NCBI GenBank assembly: GCA_903940125.1
Contig: CAJAJL010000123.1
Coordinates: 1 to 64,000, forward strand
Source of the DNA: an uncultured Chlorobiaceae bacterium
GTDB taxonomy: Bacteria; Bacteroidota; Chlorobiia; Chlorobiales; Chlorobiaceae
Length of the DNA: 64,000 bases
Direction of reading: 5' to 3'
Shown piece by piece: positions 41,179 to 50,732 of this stretch (within the stretch, counting starts at the first letter, position 1; each line of letters begins with the position of its first letter). The notes beneath the pieces were generated by a model, which was not told the origin of the DNA, did no database searches, and worked only from the letters and a program-made list of their open reading frames with translations. The translations under genes were made by a program, and so were the position numbers.

Positions 41179-42606
41179 TCACACCTCAAGCCTCTTGAGA
41201 AGAACCTCGTTGACCATTTTCGGATTAGCTTTTCCTTTCATGCGACTCATGCACTGACCTACAAAAAAACCCAGCAACTGGCTCTTTCCGTTGCGATAAG
41301 CAGCAAGCTGACCAGGATTGGCCTCAAGAATTTCATCGACAACACTCTCAATCGCTCCACTGTCTGAAACCTGAGCAAGCCCTTCCCGTTCAACAATCTC
41401 TAATGCGGTAGCGCCATTCTCCTGCATAAGTTCGAAAACCTGTTTGGCAATGGTATTACTGATCATCCCATCACCAATGAGACGAACCAGCCCCCCAAGT
41501 CTGTCAGGTTCAATCGAAAACTCCGCAATATCAAGATACTTCTCTTTAAGAGTGCGCATCACCTCTCCCATCACCCAGTTAGAGGAAGCTTTTGTATCTC
41601 CCGACACCTTTACGGTCGCCTCAAAATAATCAGCGATCTCTCTCTCAACGGTAAGAACCCCTGCATCATAGACCGGTATGGCATACTCGGCTACAAAACG
41701 ACTTGCACGAACTTCAGGAAATTCCGGAAGTTCACTCAGCATACGATCAAGCATCTCCTGATCAACAAGCACCGGAATCAAATCAGGATCAGGGAAATAA
41801 CGATAATCATGCGCAAACTCCTTACCCCTCATCGAACGGGTCTCTCCCTTGTCTGCATCCCAAAGCCGGGTCTCCTGCACAATGACTCCACCACTTTCCA
41901 GAATTTCCTGATGGCGCCAAGCCTCATACTCAATGGCTTTTTCAACGTTCTTGAAAGAGTTCATATTCTTGATTTCGGTACGGGTACCATACTCCGTAGC
42001 CCCGACTGGACGCAGAGAAACGTTGGCATCACAACGCAAACTGCCCTCCTCCATATTTCCATCCGAAATACCAAGATATTTAACAATCTGCCGCACTTTC
42101 TGCAGATATGCCGACGCCTCCTTGGGAGTCCGCATATCAGGATAACTGACGATTTCAAGCAATGGCACACCGCTCCTGTTGAGATCAATGTAGGTCTCCT
42201 CACCGATATCATGAATCGACTTGCCAGCATCCTCCTCAATATGAATTCTGATCAGCCTGATAACCTTTTCTCCCTCTCCCGCATCGACGACGAGCACTCC
42301 TTCACTGCATATGGGCTCTTCAAACTGTGAAATCTGGTATCCTTTCGGCAGATCAGGATAAAAATAATTTTTCCGTGCAAGCACCGAACTGGATGCAATA
42401 GTACAGCCCATTGCAAGCCCAAGTTTCACTGCATCCTCCACCACGCGACGGTTAAGAACAGGCAGAGCTCCAGGAAGAGCAAGACATACCGGACAAACAT
42501 TACTGTTAGCAGGTTTTCCGAACTGCGCAGAACAGCTGCAAAAAGCCTTGCTCGCCGTATTAAGCTGACAATGGACCTCAAGGCCCACAACTAATTCATA
42601 CTTCAT
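41179..42606 (-). CDS. gatB: Aspartyl/glutamyl-tRNA amidotransferase subunit B
   Basis: This subunit of GatCAB converts Glu-tRNA(Gln), and in many bacteria Asp-tRNA(Asn), to the amidated form. It has 475 residues with [31 protein letters not shown] and [15 protein letters not shown], plus the C-terminal YqeY-like domain ending [20 protein letters not shown]. gatA and gatC are not beside it. Confidence 0.97.
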   Translation of the reverse strand: MKYELVVGLEVHCQLNTASKAFCSCSAQFGKPANSNVCPVCLALPGALPVLNRRVVEDAVKLGLAMGCTIASSSVLARKNYFYPDLPKGYQISQFEEPICSEGVLVVDAGEGEKVIRLIRIHIEEDAGKSIHDIGEETYIDLNRSGVPLLEIVSYPDMRTPKEASAYLQKVRQIVKYLGISDGNMEEGSLRCDANVSLRPVGATEYGTRTEIKNMNSFKNVEKAIEYEAWRHQEILESGGVIVQETRLWDADKGETRSMRGKEFAHDYRYFPDPDLIPVLVDQEMLDRMLSELPEFPEVRASRFVAEYAIPVYDAGVLTVEREIADYFEATVKVSGDTKASSNWVMGEVMRTLKEKYLDIAEFSIEPDRLGGLVRLIGDGMISNTIAKQVFELMQENGATALEIVEREGLAQVSDSGAIESVVDEILEANPGQLAAYRNGKSQLLGFFVGQCMSRMKGKANPKMVNEVLLKRLEV

Positions 42607-42626
42607 TGCAAAAATTAACGTTATTG

Positions 42627-42654
42627 AAAAACTCCGGCAGATGTATCCCGGAGT
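42627..42654 (-). terminator. Rho-independent terminator after the SYLF gene
   Basis: On the minus strand ACTCCGG-GATACATCTG-CCGGAGT forms a 7-bp stem followed by TTTT. It lies 24 bases past the SYLF stop and ends 20 bases before the gatB start, so it separates the two same-strand genes. Confidence 0.65.
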
Positions 42655-42678
42655 CTCTCCAGCTTATAAAAAAAACTC

Positions 42679-43215
42679 TCAGTACTCCCGATAGGAAAAC
42701 TTCTGTCCACCCACCGTCGCTTCAGCCATAATACCTGCCTTCGGAAGCACAAAAACAGCTACACCATGAGAAAAATCAATAGTGGTAGCCGCCCCTGTAT
42801 TAGCTACAATTCCCTCTACCTGGGCATTCAGCTCATAATTCCCTTGTTTGAAATTATCAAGCTCCTCCTTGTCCTTAAAAAATATGATTTCTGAAAAAGA
42901 CTGACCACCAAGCTGAGGCCCGACATTGATCTGAGTAATAGTTGAGTGACCTATAAGATTATTAAGTTCATAAACATAACCATTACCATGACCCCCTCCG
43001 AGCATCATGAACCCGCCTTTGAAAACATCAGGAAAAACCACATAACCATAAGCTTTTTCAAAAAAACGATCAAGCGCCGGCGCATTCTTCCTGAAATATT
43101 CCACAGCCACCCTCGCATGATCACGTTCAGCAGGATCCCATCCGGCATGAGCAGTACCAAAAGCCATTACAGCAAGCATAAATGCAAGCACACCTGTTCT
43201 CATCATCTTCATCAT
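42679..43215 (-). CDS. Exported SYLF (YSC84-like) domain protein
   Basis: This 178-residue protein has a signal peptide (about MMRTGVLAFMLAVMAFGTAHA) and a mature SYLF-type domain: YGYVVFPDVFKGGFMMLGGGHGNG, VGPQLGGQSFSEIIFFKD and DFSHGVAVFVLPKAGIMAEATVGGQKFSY. SYLF domains bind phosphoinositides in eukaryotes; bacterial roles are unclear, and many members are periplasmic or lipoproteins. I use the ATG at 43215, because the track start at 43329 adds residues before the signal peptide. No strong ribosome-binding site is visible. Confidence 0.85.
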   Translation of the reverse strand: MMKMMRTGVLAFMLAVMAFGTAHAGWDPAERDHARVAVEYFRKNAPALDRFFEKAYGYVVFPDVFKGGFMMLGGGHGNGYVYELNNLIGHSTITQINVGPQLGGQSFSEIIFFKDKEELDNFKQGNYELNAQVEGIVANTGAATTIDFSHGVAVFVLPKAGIMAEATVGGQKFSYREY

Positions 43216-43398
43216 TGACGCTAATGTTTTGTTTAATAAAATCACAGCATAGAAAACAATACAATGATATCCACCCAGCAATGTACAATTTTCACTCCAA
43301 TAAATCACACCCCGCTCCACCTCTGCCACTCCATACGCAGATAATCACCCGAACAATCTCCATCTGCCATTCCGAACATCATTCTAAACGCAGATCCA

Positions 43399-44721
43399 CT
43401 ACCCTCCGGCTTCAAGCTCGCGCTTCAGTGCCTCGCGCTCGATTTCAAGACGGCGAATCTCGCGGTTTATTCTGTCGAGCTCTTCAGGGCTGCTGTCTAT
43501 TTCCAGCCTCAGACGCGAAGAGGCCTCATCAATCAGATCGATAGCCTTGTCGGGCAGAAAACGGTCGGAAATATAGCGGTTCGACAGTTCGGCTGCGGCA
43601 ACAATGGCGGCATCCTTGATGCGAACACCATGATGAATCTCGTACTTTTCCTTGAGACCACGCAGAATTGAAACGGTGTCATCCACACTCGGCTGATCGA
43701 CTACCACAGTCTGAAAACGACGCTCAAGAGCAGCATCCTTTTCAATATGCTTACGATACTCGTCAAGGGTTGTTGCCCCGATACAGCGTAACTCTCCTCT
43801 GGCAAGCGCAGGCTTGAGAATATTAGCCGCATCCATAGAGCCTTCGGCAGAACCTGCACCAACAAGCAGGTGGATTTCATCAATAAACAGGATAATCTCA
43901 CCATCCGAGGCCTGAACCTCACGCACAACAGCCTTCAGGCGCTCTTCAAACTCACCGCGAAACTTGGCACCTGCAACAAGCTGAGCTATGTCAAGAGCGG
44001 CAATCTGCTTGCTCTTCAGGTTTTCCGGTACATCACCGGCTACAATGCGTTGCGCGATTCCCTCGACAATAGCAGTCTTGCCGACCCCCGGTTCACCAAT
44101 CAAGACTGGATTATTCTTCGTGCGCCGGCTCAGAATCTGAAGCACCCTGCGAATTTCCTCATCACGTCCGATAACCGGGTCGAGCTTGCCCTTCCTCGCC
44201 TGGTCATTCAGATTACGCGAATATTTTTTCAGCGAATTATAGGTTTCCTCAGCGCTCTGACTGGTGACACGCTGTGTTCCCCTTATAGTGGTAAGTACCT
44301 TGAGAATAGCTTCGCGGTTAATGCCCGCATCTTTCAGCATACGAGATACATTGATCCCCGCTTCACTCATGGCAATAAGCAGGTGCTCTGAGCTGATATA
44401 GTCATCTTTGAGCTTTTCAGCCTCCTTCAAGGCCACGTCAAAGACTTTGCCGAGATTCTGCGAAAGATATTGTCCCGTTGCGGACGCACCGGTCACTCTC
44501 GGTATTCTCTCTATTTCACGATCAAGCGCGGCAAGCAGGGTTTCTGCCGGAGCTTCAAGCTTCTGCGCTATCTGCACCGCAATACTGCTTTTATCTTCAA
44601 GCATAGCCAGAAGCAAATGTTCCGGCTCTATCTGCTGATGCTGCCGGCTACTGGCAAGCGTTGACGCTGCCTGTAATGCCTCCTGGGCTTTAACGGTAAA
44701 TTTATTCGGATCAAACTGCAT
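43399..44721 (-). CDS. clpB: ClpB N-terminal half: N domain plus first AAA+ module
   Basis: The 440-residue protein matches ClpB from the start ([20 protein letters not shown]) through the first AAA+ module with Walker A GEPGVGKT (209-216), Walker B IILFIDE (282) and ALERRF. It ends with [26 protein letters not shown], the first turns of the coiled-coil M domain. Full ClpB is about 860 residues. Downstream frames show no remaining ClpB sequence, so this is not a local frameshift. A separate gene for the second half is expected elsewhere, as I recall for Chlorobium tepidum ClpB entries. Confidence 0.9.
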   Translation of the reverse strand: MQFDPNKFTVKAQEALQAASTLASSRQHQQIEPEHLLLAMLEDKSSIAVQIAQKLEAPAETLLAALDREIERIPRVTGASATGQYLSQNLGKVFDVALKEAEKLKDDYISSEHLLIAMSEAGINVSRMLKDAGINREAILKVLTTIRGTQRVTSQSAEETYNSLKKYSRNLNDQARKGKLDPVIGRDEEIRRVLQILSRRTKNNPVLIGEPGVGKTAIVEGIAQRIVAGDVPENLKSKQIAALDIAQLVAGAKFRGEFEERLKAVVREVQASDGEIILFIDEIHLLVGAGSAEGSMDAANILKPALARGELRCIGATTLDEYRKHIEKDAALERRFQTVVVDQPSVDDTVSILRGLKEKYEIHHGVRIKDAAIVAAAELSNRYISDRFLPDKAIDLIDEASSRLRLEIDSSPEELDRINREIRRLEIEREALKRELEAGG

Positions 44722-44871
44722 GGTTCTAATTGTTTTGGTTTTCGGTTCTTAACATAAAGGTATATTCCATTGGAAGAATATTCCATAAGCCATAGAAACT
44801 ACTTACTGAACAACAATGTAAATGCAAAAAAAGTTAACACAGAACAACCAACTGAAGACGATACCTGAAAG

Positions 44872-44908
44872 AAAAAAAGGTTGCGACAATAATACTGCCG
44901 TAACCTTT
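44872..44908 (-). terminator. Rho-independent terminator after the 99-residue gene
   Basis: On the minus strand AAAGGTTACGGC and GTCGCAACCTTT pair (one mismatch, one G-T) around a nine-base loop and are followed by TTTT. It lies 55 bases past the stop at 44963 and 151 bases ahead of clpB. Confidence 0.65.
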
Positions 44909-44962
44909 AATAAAAACTGTTAAAAAAGGGTTTCCCCCCCTTCTGGCCTTACCCATCCGTTA

Positions 44963-45262
44963 TCAGGAATGAGATGGATTTTCCTCTGGAGGTTTCGGCC
45001 AATTCTTTATAACAGAACTGACAATCTGCCGAAGAATCTGTGCACTGGTTGAAACCAGTTCCGCGCTTTTCTCCTGAATGTGCCGCTGTGTATCAATCTG
45101 ATCCTTGAACAGCTCAACACTCGCAGGATCATAATTCCCCTGGCTGACATAAGCATCAATTACCGCTTCAGCTTCATCAAAAGGCATGTTAAAAACCCTC
45201 AAACCAAGCTTTGCTCTCTCCAGAGAGTCAAGAACTTTCAGACCAGTATTCTGCTGCTCCAT
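44963..45262 (-). CDS. Conserved-looking small protein of unknown function
   Basis: The 99-residue protein is mostly helical and polar, with no signal peptide or membrane segment. It begins MEQQNTGLKVLDSLERAKLG, contains FNMPFDEAEAVIDAYVSQGNYDPASVELFKD, and ends in a Pro-rich tail WPKPPEENPSHS. I do not recognise the family. It has its own terminator and stands alone between the VWA gene pair and clpB. Codon use looks like its neighbours, which supports a real gene. Confidence 0.6.
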   Translation of the reverse strand: MEQQNTGLKVLDSLERAKLGLRVFNMPFDEAEAVIDAYVSQGNYDPASVELFKDQIDTQRHIQEKSAELVSTSAQILRQIVSSVIKNWPKPPEENPSHS

Positions 45263-45386
45263 AACATTTCTGTTTTACATCAAATAATAAAGGACCTCCA
45301 CCACCTGATAATAACGTAAATATAACATTGTTTTTCAACAACTATCAGCACAAGTCATACCCCATGGATACGGAAGGGCAAACCCT

Positions 45387-46403
45387 TTACGGACGATTCC
45401 TTGCACCTCTTCCTGTCATGGTTTCAACCAGCAGGAAAAAAAGGCCTGCCGCAAGAAAATACTGAGCGAGAGGAACACGCTCAACAGGCTCCATCACCCA
45501 ACGCGACGCTGCTGCAATGCGGTTAATCCTGTTGGATATTTCATTGTTCACGCTTTGATCCCCTTGACTGCGAAAATATAAACCACCCGCTTCATGAGCC
45601 AGCTTCTGCAGAGTTTCACCCCTGAAACTTGTCGTCACAGCTTTACCGCGTTCATCCATCTTGATTCCAGCCCCGTCCAGAGGAATAACAACGGGCGAGC
45701 TCATGCCCACTCCAACCACAAACAGATGAATCCCGTCTGTTTTCATCCTTTTCGCCTCAGCCTGAAAATCACCAGCATGATCCTCACCATCACTCAACAG
45801 CACAACAATTTTTTCTCCTTTTATACCAGATTCCGGGAGGTTTTCCATTTCCGCTTTCAGCAGTTTTCCGGACAGCTCAAGTGCGGGGCGAAATACTGTC
45901 CCCTGCTCCTCGATAAGATCGGGTGCGGCCATTCCAAGCAAAGCCTCGAACGCTTCCTGATCGGTCGTAAGAGGGCATTGCACGAGAGGAGCTGAAGCAA
46001 AAAGGAGAATAGCCCGTCTGCCACCCTTAACAGCACGACTGATGCTGAGAATTTCCTGTTTGGCCTGACCGAGACGATCTGGCAGCACATCCCTCGCTCT
46101 CATACTGCGGGATATATCGAGCAAAAAAACAATATCGGCACCTTTGCGCAATACCGGTCGGCCTCCACTGCAAAGCCTTGGGCCGCTCAAAGAGAAGAGC
46201 AGTAAAGCAATACCGCAGAACAGCATCACTTTCTTCAAAATGAGAACCCACAACCGTGAACCAGGCATCATGGTATCGGCCATAAGCGGACTGGCAACGG
46301 CCTCACGAGCCTGAAGCTGCCTGATAACACCATAGCCGAGAAGCACGACCAAAGGAATCAGAAGCAACAGGTAGCCAATATTTTCAGGCCATGCAAAACT
46401 CAT
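45387..46403 (-). CDS. VWA-domain membrane protein, BatB-like
   Basis: The 338-residue protein has two N-terminal membrane segments (about 9-27 and 55-75), a von Willebrand A domain with the metal site DISRS (96-100) and LLSDGEDH, and a C-terminal membrane segment. This layout matches BatA/BatB proteins encoded with MoxR ATPases. The domain would face the periplasm. It follows the other VWA gene by 61 bases in the same direction. Confidence 0.85.
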   Translation of the reverse strand: MSFAWPENIGYLLLLIPLVVLLGYGVIRQLQAREAVASPLMADTMMPGSRLWVLILKKVMLFCGIALLLFSLSGPRLCSGGRPVLRKGADIVFLLDISRSMRARDVLPDRLGQAKQEILSISRAVKGGRRAILLFASAPLVQCPLTTDQEAFEALLGMAAPDLIEEQGTVFRPALELSGKLLKAEMENLPESGIKGEKIVVLLSDGEDHAGDFQAEAKRMKTDGIHLFVVGVGMSSPVVIPLDGAGIKMDERGKAVTTSFRGETLQKLAHEAGGLYFRSQGDQSVNNEISNRINRIAAASRWVMEPVERVPLAQYFLAAGLFFLLVETMTGRGARNRP

Positions 46404-46464
46404 ACATATAATCCTGTCCTGTTGGCGTTTCGGTTACGCCGATTGCGATAAACAGTTAAAACCG

Positions 46465-47475
46465 CTACGGTATCCGTAGAAATCGAGTATTCGACAAAAG
46501 CATTTCAAGAAAGAGTAAGACGAGCACAATCGACAACAAGCTGGTGAACAGCCCTGAACGGCGTTCCATAATCGTCCCGGAAATCCTTTTTTTCTCCAGC
46601 CGGTCGATGGCTCTCATCGTTTCTTCAAATGCTGCAGGGTCATTAACGGCAAAATACCTCCCACCGGTGTTTCGGGCAATGCCTCGAAGCGATTCTTCAT
46701 CCATCACAGTATGATTGCCTTTTTCCCCTGATACATCCACACGATTACCTGAGCTTATAACACCGGCGTTAATCGAATATATCCGGATCCCGTCCTGTAC
46801 AGCAAACCCCGCTGCAGTTGCAGGACCGACCTCTCCTGTATTATTCTCTCCATCTGTAATAAGAATGATAGCCTTGTGCGATGACTCCGATGCCTTAAGC
46901 CTGTTGAGGGCAATCAGAATAGCGGTGCCAATGGCAGTTCCTTCGTCCTGTATAACCCTGGGAGAAAGCCGGTCGATCAGCATGGCAAGGACATCATGAT
47001 CAAGCGTCAGCGGGCACTGGGTATATCCCTTTCCGCGAAACACGACAAGCCCGATCCTATCGTTCGACCGATGCAGGACAAAGTTACGGGCAACTTCCTT
47101 TGCAGCATCAAGACGGCTTTCGCCGGCAAAATCCTTCTGTAACATTGATTCTGAAATATCAAGCACCAGCATGACATCGATGCCCATGGCTTCGGCTTCA
47201 GTCTGACGGTAGAGCAGGTGAGGGCCGGTAAGTGCTATAACCGACAGAAACAGAGCGCTCCAACGCAGCCATTGAGGCATCAAGCGGAGCAAACGGCCAG
47301 CTGCAAACCCAGAGTCCCGCAACTGCTCAAGACCGGGGAAAAGAATTGCAGGACGTTTGCCCAGTCTCTCACGCCTCTCCCTGAACCACGCTGACATAAA
47401 TAACACCGGCAACAGAAGCAGCCACCAAGGCTCCGCAAGCTCAAGGCCTGGTAGATGTGCAAACCACTCCTGCAT
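46465..47475 (-). CDS. VWA-domain membrane protein, BatA-like
   Basis: The 336-residue protein has membrane segments near 15-30 and 70-88, the VWA metal site DISES (about 106-110), LITDGENNTGEV, and a final membrane segment. It resembles BatA of the MoxR-Bat systems. I use the ATG at 47475 rather than the TTG at 47481. The MoxR, DUF58 and BatD-like genes it would usually follow are about 6-9 kb away at 53.7-56.6 kb. Confidence 0.85.
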   Translation of the reverse strand: MQEWFAHLPGLELAEPWWLLLLPVLFMSAWFRERRERLGKRPAILFPGLEQLRDSGFAAGRLLRLMPQWLRWSALFLSVIALTGPHLLYRQTEAEAMGIDVMLVLDISESMLQKDFAGESRLDAAKEVARNFVLHRSNDRIGLVVFRGKGYTQCPLTLDHDVLAMLIDRLSPRVIQDEGTAIGTAILIALNRLKASESSHKAIILITDGENNTGEVGPATAAGFAVQDGIRIYSINAGVISSGNRVDVSGEKGNHTVMDEESLRGIARNTGGRYFAVNDPAAFEETMRAIDRLEKKRISGTIMERRSGLFTSLLSIVLVLLFLEMLLSNTRFLRIP

Positions 47476-47481
47476 AAGCAA

Positions 47482-48011
47482 ATTATTTTACCTCAAAGAT
47501 GCAAAATCCCCGGCTAAAATCCCACTTCGTTACCCTTTTGCATTAACTCACGCTGCTGACGAATAAGCGATTTTCAATACCCTGAATATTTTGACGACTA
47601 AACTTCATATCTTATTAAATATCATAGCGCATTGCCACTGTAAGAGCCAGCAGACCGATGCACACAAAGGTTGCCCCCTGAACCGCAGAACAGCACCCCG
47701 AATTCATTTGTCTCTCTAACAGCTGAAGAACTCCTGAAACGAATACTCTCGGAAAAAGCAAAACTGGAAGGCAAGAAGAAAACACGGATCAAGAAAAGCT
47801 GATATCAGCATGCCTTCTTCCCAAATACGATTTTACAAGAACACTTTTTTTTGCAAGAATACCAGATAAAAAACGTCAAAAACGAAGAGTAGAACTCTCC
47901 ATTGTCGACTTTGAAGGATTGGAATCTTTAGACATAGACCTGAGTTACAAATTTCAAGGTATATTAGAGCACGATACCGTGGGCAAACCTTATATCATTC
48001 CTGTCAAGTAC
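47482..48011. other. Intergenic region with no intact gene
   Basis: This 530-base gap lies between two divergently transcribed genes. It contains the hsdS-like relic annotated separately and a possible plus-strand promoter, TTGACG at 47591-47596 and TATTAA at 47613-47618 with 16 bases between. The rest is AT-rich with no ORF I can support. The track's TTG start at 47919 for the protease adds 31 residues ahead of its signal peptide and was not used. Confidence 0.5.
47644..47802 (+). pseudogene. Possible relic of a type I restriction specificity (hsdS) gene
   Basis: A 52-codon frame closed by stops on both sides encodes a C-terminal LTAEELLKRILSEKAKLEG followed by a lysine-rich tail. That pattern resembles the helical linker of HsdS proteins, where TAEELL..I.AEKAKL precedes a basic stretch. 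No start codon with a ribosome-binding site and no target-recognition domain are present. The resemblance is by eye only and short. Confidence 0.3.
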
Positions 48012-50033
48012 ATGCTTAAAAAAAGTTTTATTCTTCTTCTTGTCGTTGTGGGATGCGCTCTCCCATTGTCTGCCATATACTCAAAAACAGTCGCACCTGT
48101 TAACACAGTTGTTACCCTCAAGCCCACTTCGGCTGAAGAGGAGGCATGCATCTATATCAGTCAAAATCTTCTGCAGAAACATTTTAGAAAAGTATCGCCC
48201 AACGACTCTCTTTCGCAGCAGATATTTAATCGATATCTCGACAATCTTGACCACAGTAAAAACTATTTTCTGGCAAGTGATATTGAAAGCCTGAGAAAAA
48301 GTTATGGAACTCGGATTGCTGCTGAACTTCTTGACGGCAAGGCAAATGCCGGATTTGCCATCTATAACCTGTTCCTGAAGCGGGCAAAAGAGAAAATGCT
48401 GTTTATGAGGACTGCCGTGGATACTGTTCACTTGAACTTTTCAACACCCGAAACGCTCGACCTTGACCGAAAGGCTGATCCATGGCCTGCAGACAGACGG
48501 CAACTCCTTGATCTTTGGAAAAAAGAGCTGAAGTACCAGTGGCTTAACCTCACCTACTCAGGTGAAAAAAACAAGAGCGTTCGCAGCGCCCTTGCAAAAA
48601 GCTTTACAAACAGGCTCACCCTTCTGAACCACCAGAAGCCAAGCGATGCTTTTCAAGCATACACCTATGCTGTGACAACATCATTCGACCCTCATACCAG
48701 CTATTTTTCTCCCGATGAGTACGAAAATTTTCAGATAGACATGAGCCGATCTCTTGAGGGAATCGGAGCCAAACTGCAGACCGAAAGTGAATACACCGTT
48801 ATTAATGAGGTTATCCCAGGAGGACCTGCTTTTAACAGCAATCAGCTGAAAAAAGGCGACAAAATAGTTGGCGTTGGTCAGGGAAAGGTTGCTGAAATTG
48901 TAGATGTCGTGGGCTGGCGAATCAATGATGTCGTCAAACTCATCCGTGGGAAAAAAGGCACCATTGTTCGTCTGAAAATTCTCCCTGCGAACCAGGCCGG
49001 CAGAGGCCCGGCAAAAACAATTCAACTCTTGCGAGACAAGGTTGATCTGGTAGAACAGGCGGCAAAGAAAAGCATTATCCAATCGGGTGGTAAGAAAATC
49101 GGTGTTATTACCATACCTTCCTTTTATCTTGATTTCGATGGTCAGCAAAAAAACACCAGCAATTATGCCAGCACAAGCCGTGATGTAAACCGAATACTGA
49201 ATGAATTGAATGCTGAGCATGTTGACGGTATCGTTATCGATGTTCGCAACAATGGCGGCGGTTCTCTTGAAGAGGCGGTGAGCGTTACCGGGCTGTTTAT
49301 CCCAAGCGGTCCTGTTGTGCAGATCAGCAATGCTAAAGGCGTCAATTCAGTGCTTAACGACGAAGACAATCGGCAGCAATATCGCGGACCTCTCGCCGTG
49401 CTTGTCAACCGTTACAGCGCCTCTGCTTCAGAAATTTTTGCTGCGGCAATTCAGGATTATGGTCGAGGTGTTATCATTGGCGAAAGAACGTTTGGAAAGG
49501 GTACGGTGCAAACGATCACAAAGCTTGCACGACCGATTACTTTTTTTGAAAAGTCGCCTGACCTTGGAGAAATAAAGCTCACGATAGCAAAGTTTTACAG
49601 GATAACTGGAGAGAGCACCCAGCATAAAGGGGTTGAGCCTGATATTACTATGCCATCCATGATCGACACTGCCACTATTGGCGAGGATACCTATACCAGC
49701 AGTCTCCCTTGGAGTACAATCACGCGGGCATTGTACAAGCCGACAGGAGAAATAAGCCCTGAAAAAATCGGTGTTCTCCGTCAAAAAGAGATTGAGCGAT
49801 CAGCCAACAGCGCCTTATATCAAACCTATCTGCATGACCGGAATACTCTTGACCATATCCGTAAAAATAAATCGGTATCGCTTCAGGACAAAGCTTTCAA
49901 AGCAGAGATAGAAACAATAAAGAAGATCGAGAAGCAGTGGATTCAGGAACCGGATGGAGTGAAAGAGTTGACCAGGGATGTGCTGCTCAACGAGGCTGCC
50001 GGTGTTGTGTCTGATTTATCAAAAGGAGCTTGA
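48012..50033 (+). CDS. Carboxyl-terminal (tail-specific) protease, S41A family
   Basis: This periplasmic serine protease has 673 residues from the chosen ATG at 48012, which opens a clear signal peptide (MLKKSFILLLVVVGCALPLSA). A Tsp-type N-domain is followed by a PDZ domain (GIGAKLQTESEYTVINEVIPGGPA) and the S41 catalytic domain, with the nucleophile in NRYSASASEIF and the lysine in RTFGKGTVQ. It ends with the DUF3340-like region. It probably trims or degrades exported proteins, as Prc/Tsp does. No good ribosome-binding site is visible. Confidence 0.92.
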   Translation: MLKKSFILLLVVVGCALPLSAIYSKTVAPVNTVVTLKPTSAEEEACIYISQNLLQKHFRKVSPNDSLSQQIFNRYLDNLDHSKNYFLASDIESLRKSYGTRIAAELLDGKANAGFAIYNLFLKRAKEKMLFMRTAVDTVHLNFSTPETLDLDRKADPWPADRRQLLDLWKKELKYQWLNLTYSGEKNKSVRSALAKSFTNRLTLLNHQKPSDAFQAYTYAVTTSFDPHTSYFSPDEYENFQIDMSRSLEGIGAKLQTESEYTVINEVIPGGPAFNSNQLKKGDKIVGVGQGKVAEIVDVVGWRINDVVKLIRGKKGTIVRLKILPANQAGRGPAKTIQLLRDKVDLVEQAAKKSIIQSGGKKIGVITIPSFYLDFDGQQKNTSNYASTSRDVNRILNELNAEHVDGIVIDVRNNGGGSLEEAVSVTGLFIPSGPVVQISNAKGVNSVLNDEDNRQQYRGPLAVLVNRYSASASEIFAAAIQDYGRGVIIGERTFGKGTVQTITKLARPITFFEKSPDLGEIKLTIAKFYRITGESTQHKGVEPDITMPSMIDTATIGEDTYTSSLPWSTITRALYKPTGEISPEKIGVLRQKEIERSANSALYQTYLHDRNTLDHIRKNKSVSLQDKAFKAEIETIKKIEKQWIQEPDGVKELTRDVLLNEAAGVVSDLSKGA

Positions 50034-50112
50034 AAGACAAAAACTTGCATCAAGCGAAATTTTTTTTAAAATTGAAGAAATTATAGCCATCTAATTTGAA
50101 CGGAGAAATGCG

Positions 50113-50304
50113 ATGTTTGGACAAATGGATTTGATACTGATTGGAGGGGTTGCCCTGTTATTGTTCGGGCCGAAAAAAATCCCTGATCTGATGAAAGGAC
50201 TTGGAAAAGGATTGAGTGAGTTTAAAAAAGCACAGAATGAATTCGAAAGCGAAATCAAAAACGTTGTGGATGCCCCCGAGGCAAAAGCAACCAACAAAGA
50301 ATAA
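50113..50304 (+). CDS. tatA: Sec-independent translocase protein TatA/E
   Basis: This is the pore-forming component of twin-arginine export. It has 63 residues: a membrane helix [14 protein letters not shown], the conserved FGPKKIPDL hinge, an amphipathic helix [19 protein letters not shown], and a short acidic tail. GGAG lies upstream of the ATG. tatC is not in the window. Confidence 0.93.
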   Translation: MFGQMDLILIGGVALLLFGPKKIPDLMKGLGKGLSEFKKAQNEFESEIKNVVDAPEAKATNKE

Positions 50305-50476
50305 GGGGGTTCAGCCTTCAGCAATCCTGTTCGATAGTATCATCTTTGCACCGATCATCCTCTGATCATACACGTTGTTTTCAAATCATTGGCATCCTTG
50401 ACTGGAGCCATGCTTTATTCCCGATGAATGAAGAAAGGTTGCTATGAGTATCAACTAAACCAAACGAATAAAAACT

Positions 50477-50680
50477 ATGAACAAAAAGTTAATTACCGGC
50501 TTTATTCTGTCTCTTGCATTGACATGCATCTGTGGAAACCTCTCTTTTGCCGAAGATAAACAGACAGCAGATACCAAGACAGTTGTTACAACCGAAGCGA
50601 AAGCTGATGCGCCTGCTGCTGAAAAAAATGAGACTAAAACAGATGAGTGCTGCACTATGGGCGAACTGAAGCCTTTATAA
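50477..50680 (+). CDS. Small secreted protein with a Cys-Cys tail, unknown
   Basis: This 67-residue protein has a convincing signal peptide (MNKKLITGFILSLALTCICGNLSFA) and a 42-residue mature part rich in Ala, Lys, Thr and Glu that ends TDECCTMGELKPL. I do not recognise a family. The paired cysteines suggest a metal, thiol or disulfide role, but nothing proves it. It is isolated between tatA and the convergent M16 protease gene. The reading frame and signal peptide make it a likely real gene. Confidence 0.6.
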   Translation: MNKKLITGFILSLALTCICGNLSFAEDKQTADTKTVVTTEAKADAPAAEKNETKTDECCTMGELKPL

Positions 50681-50698
50681 AGAAAAAAAACCAACGCT

Positions 50699-50719
50699 GC
50701 CGCGAAAGCATGTCGCGGC
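50699..50719. terminator. Hairpin between convergent genes
   Basis: GCCGCGA and TCGCGGC form a perfect 7-bp stem with a seven-base loop, between the small secreted protein gene and the M16 protease gene. A T run (TTTTTTTT) follows on the minus strand after ten bases, so it may end the protease transcript. It is a weaker case than the others. Confidence 0.4.
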
Positions 50720-50732
50720 AAACTGGCAGGTT

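Noticed and set aside
43216-43398. Frameshifted remainder of clpB downstream of its stop
   Set aside because: All three minus-strand frames after 43399 hit stops quickly and none resembles the M domain or second AAA module.
44926-44940. Poly-A/poly-C stretch after the 99-residue gene as a contingency repeat
   Set aside because: It lies outside any gene, between the stop codon and the terminator; a seven-base C run there has no clear consequence.
48681-49220. 179-residue minus-strand ORF
   Set aside because: It is antisense to the PDZ and catalytic region of the S41 protease, which has full motif support.
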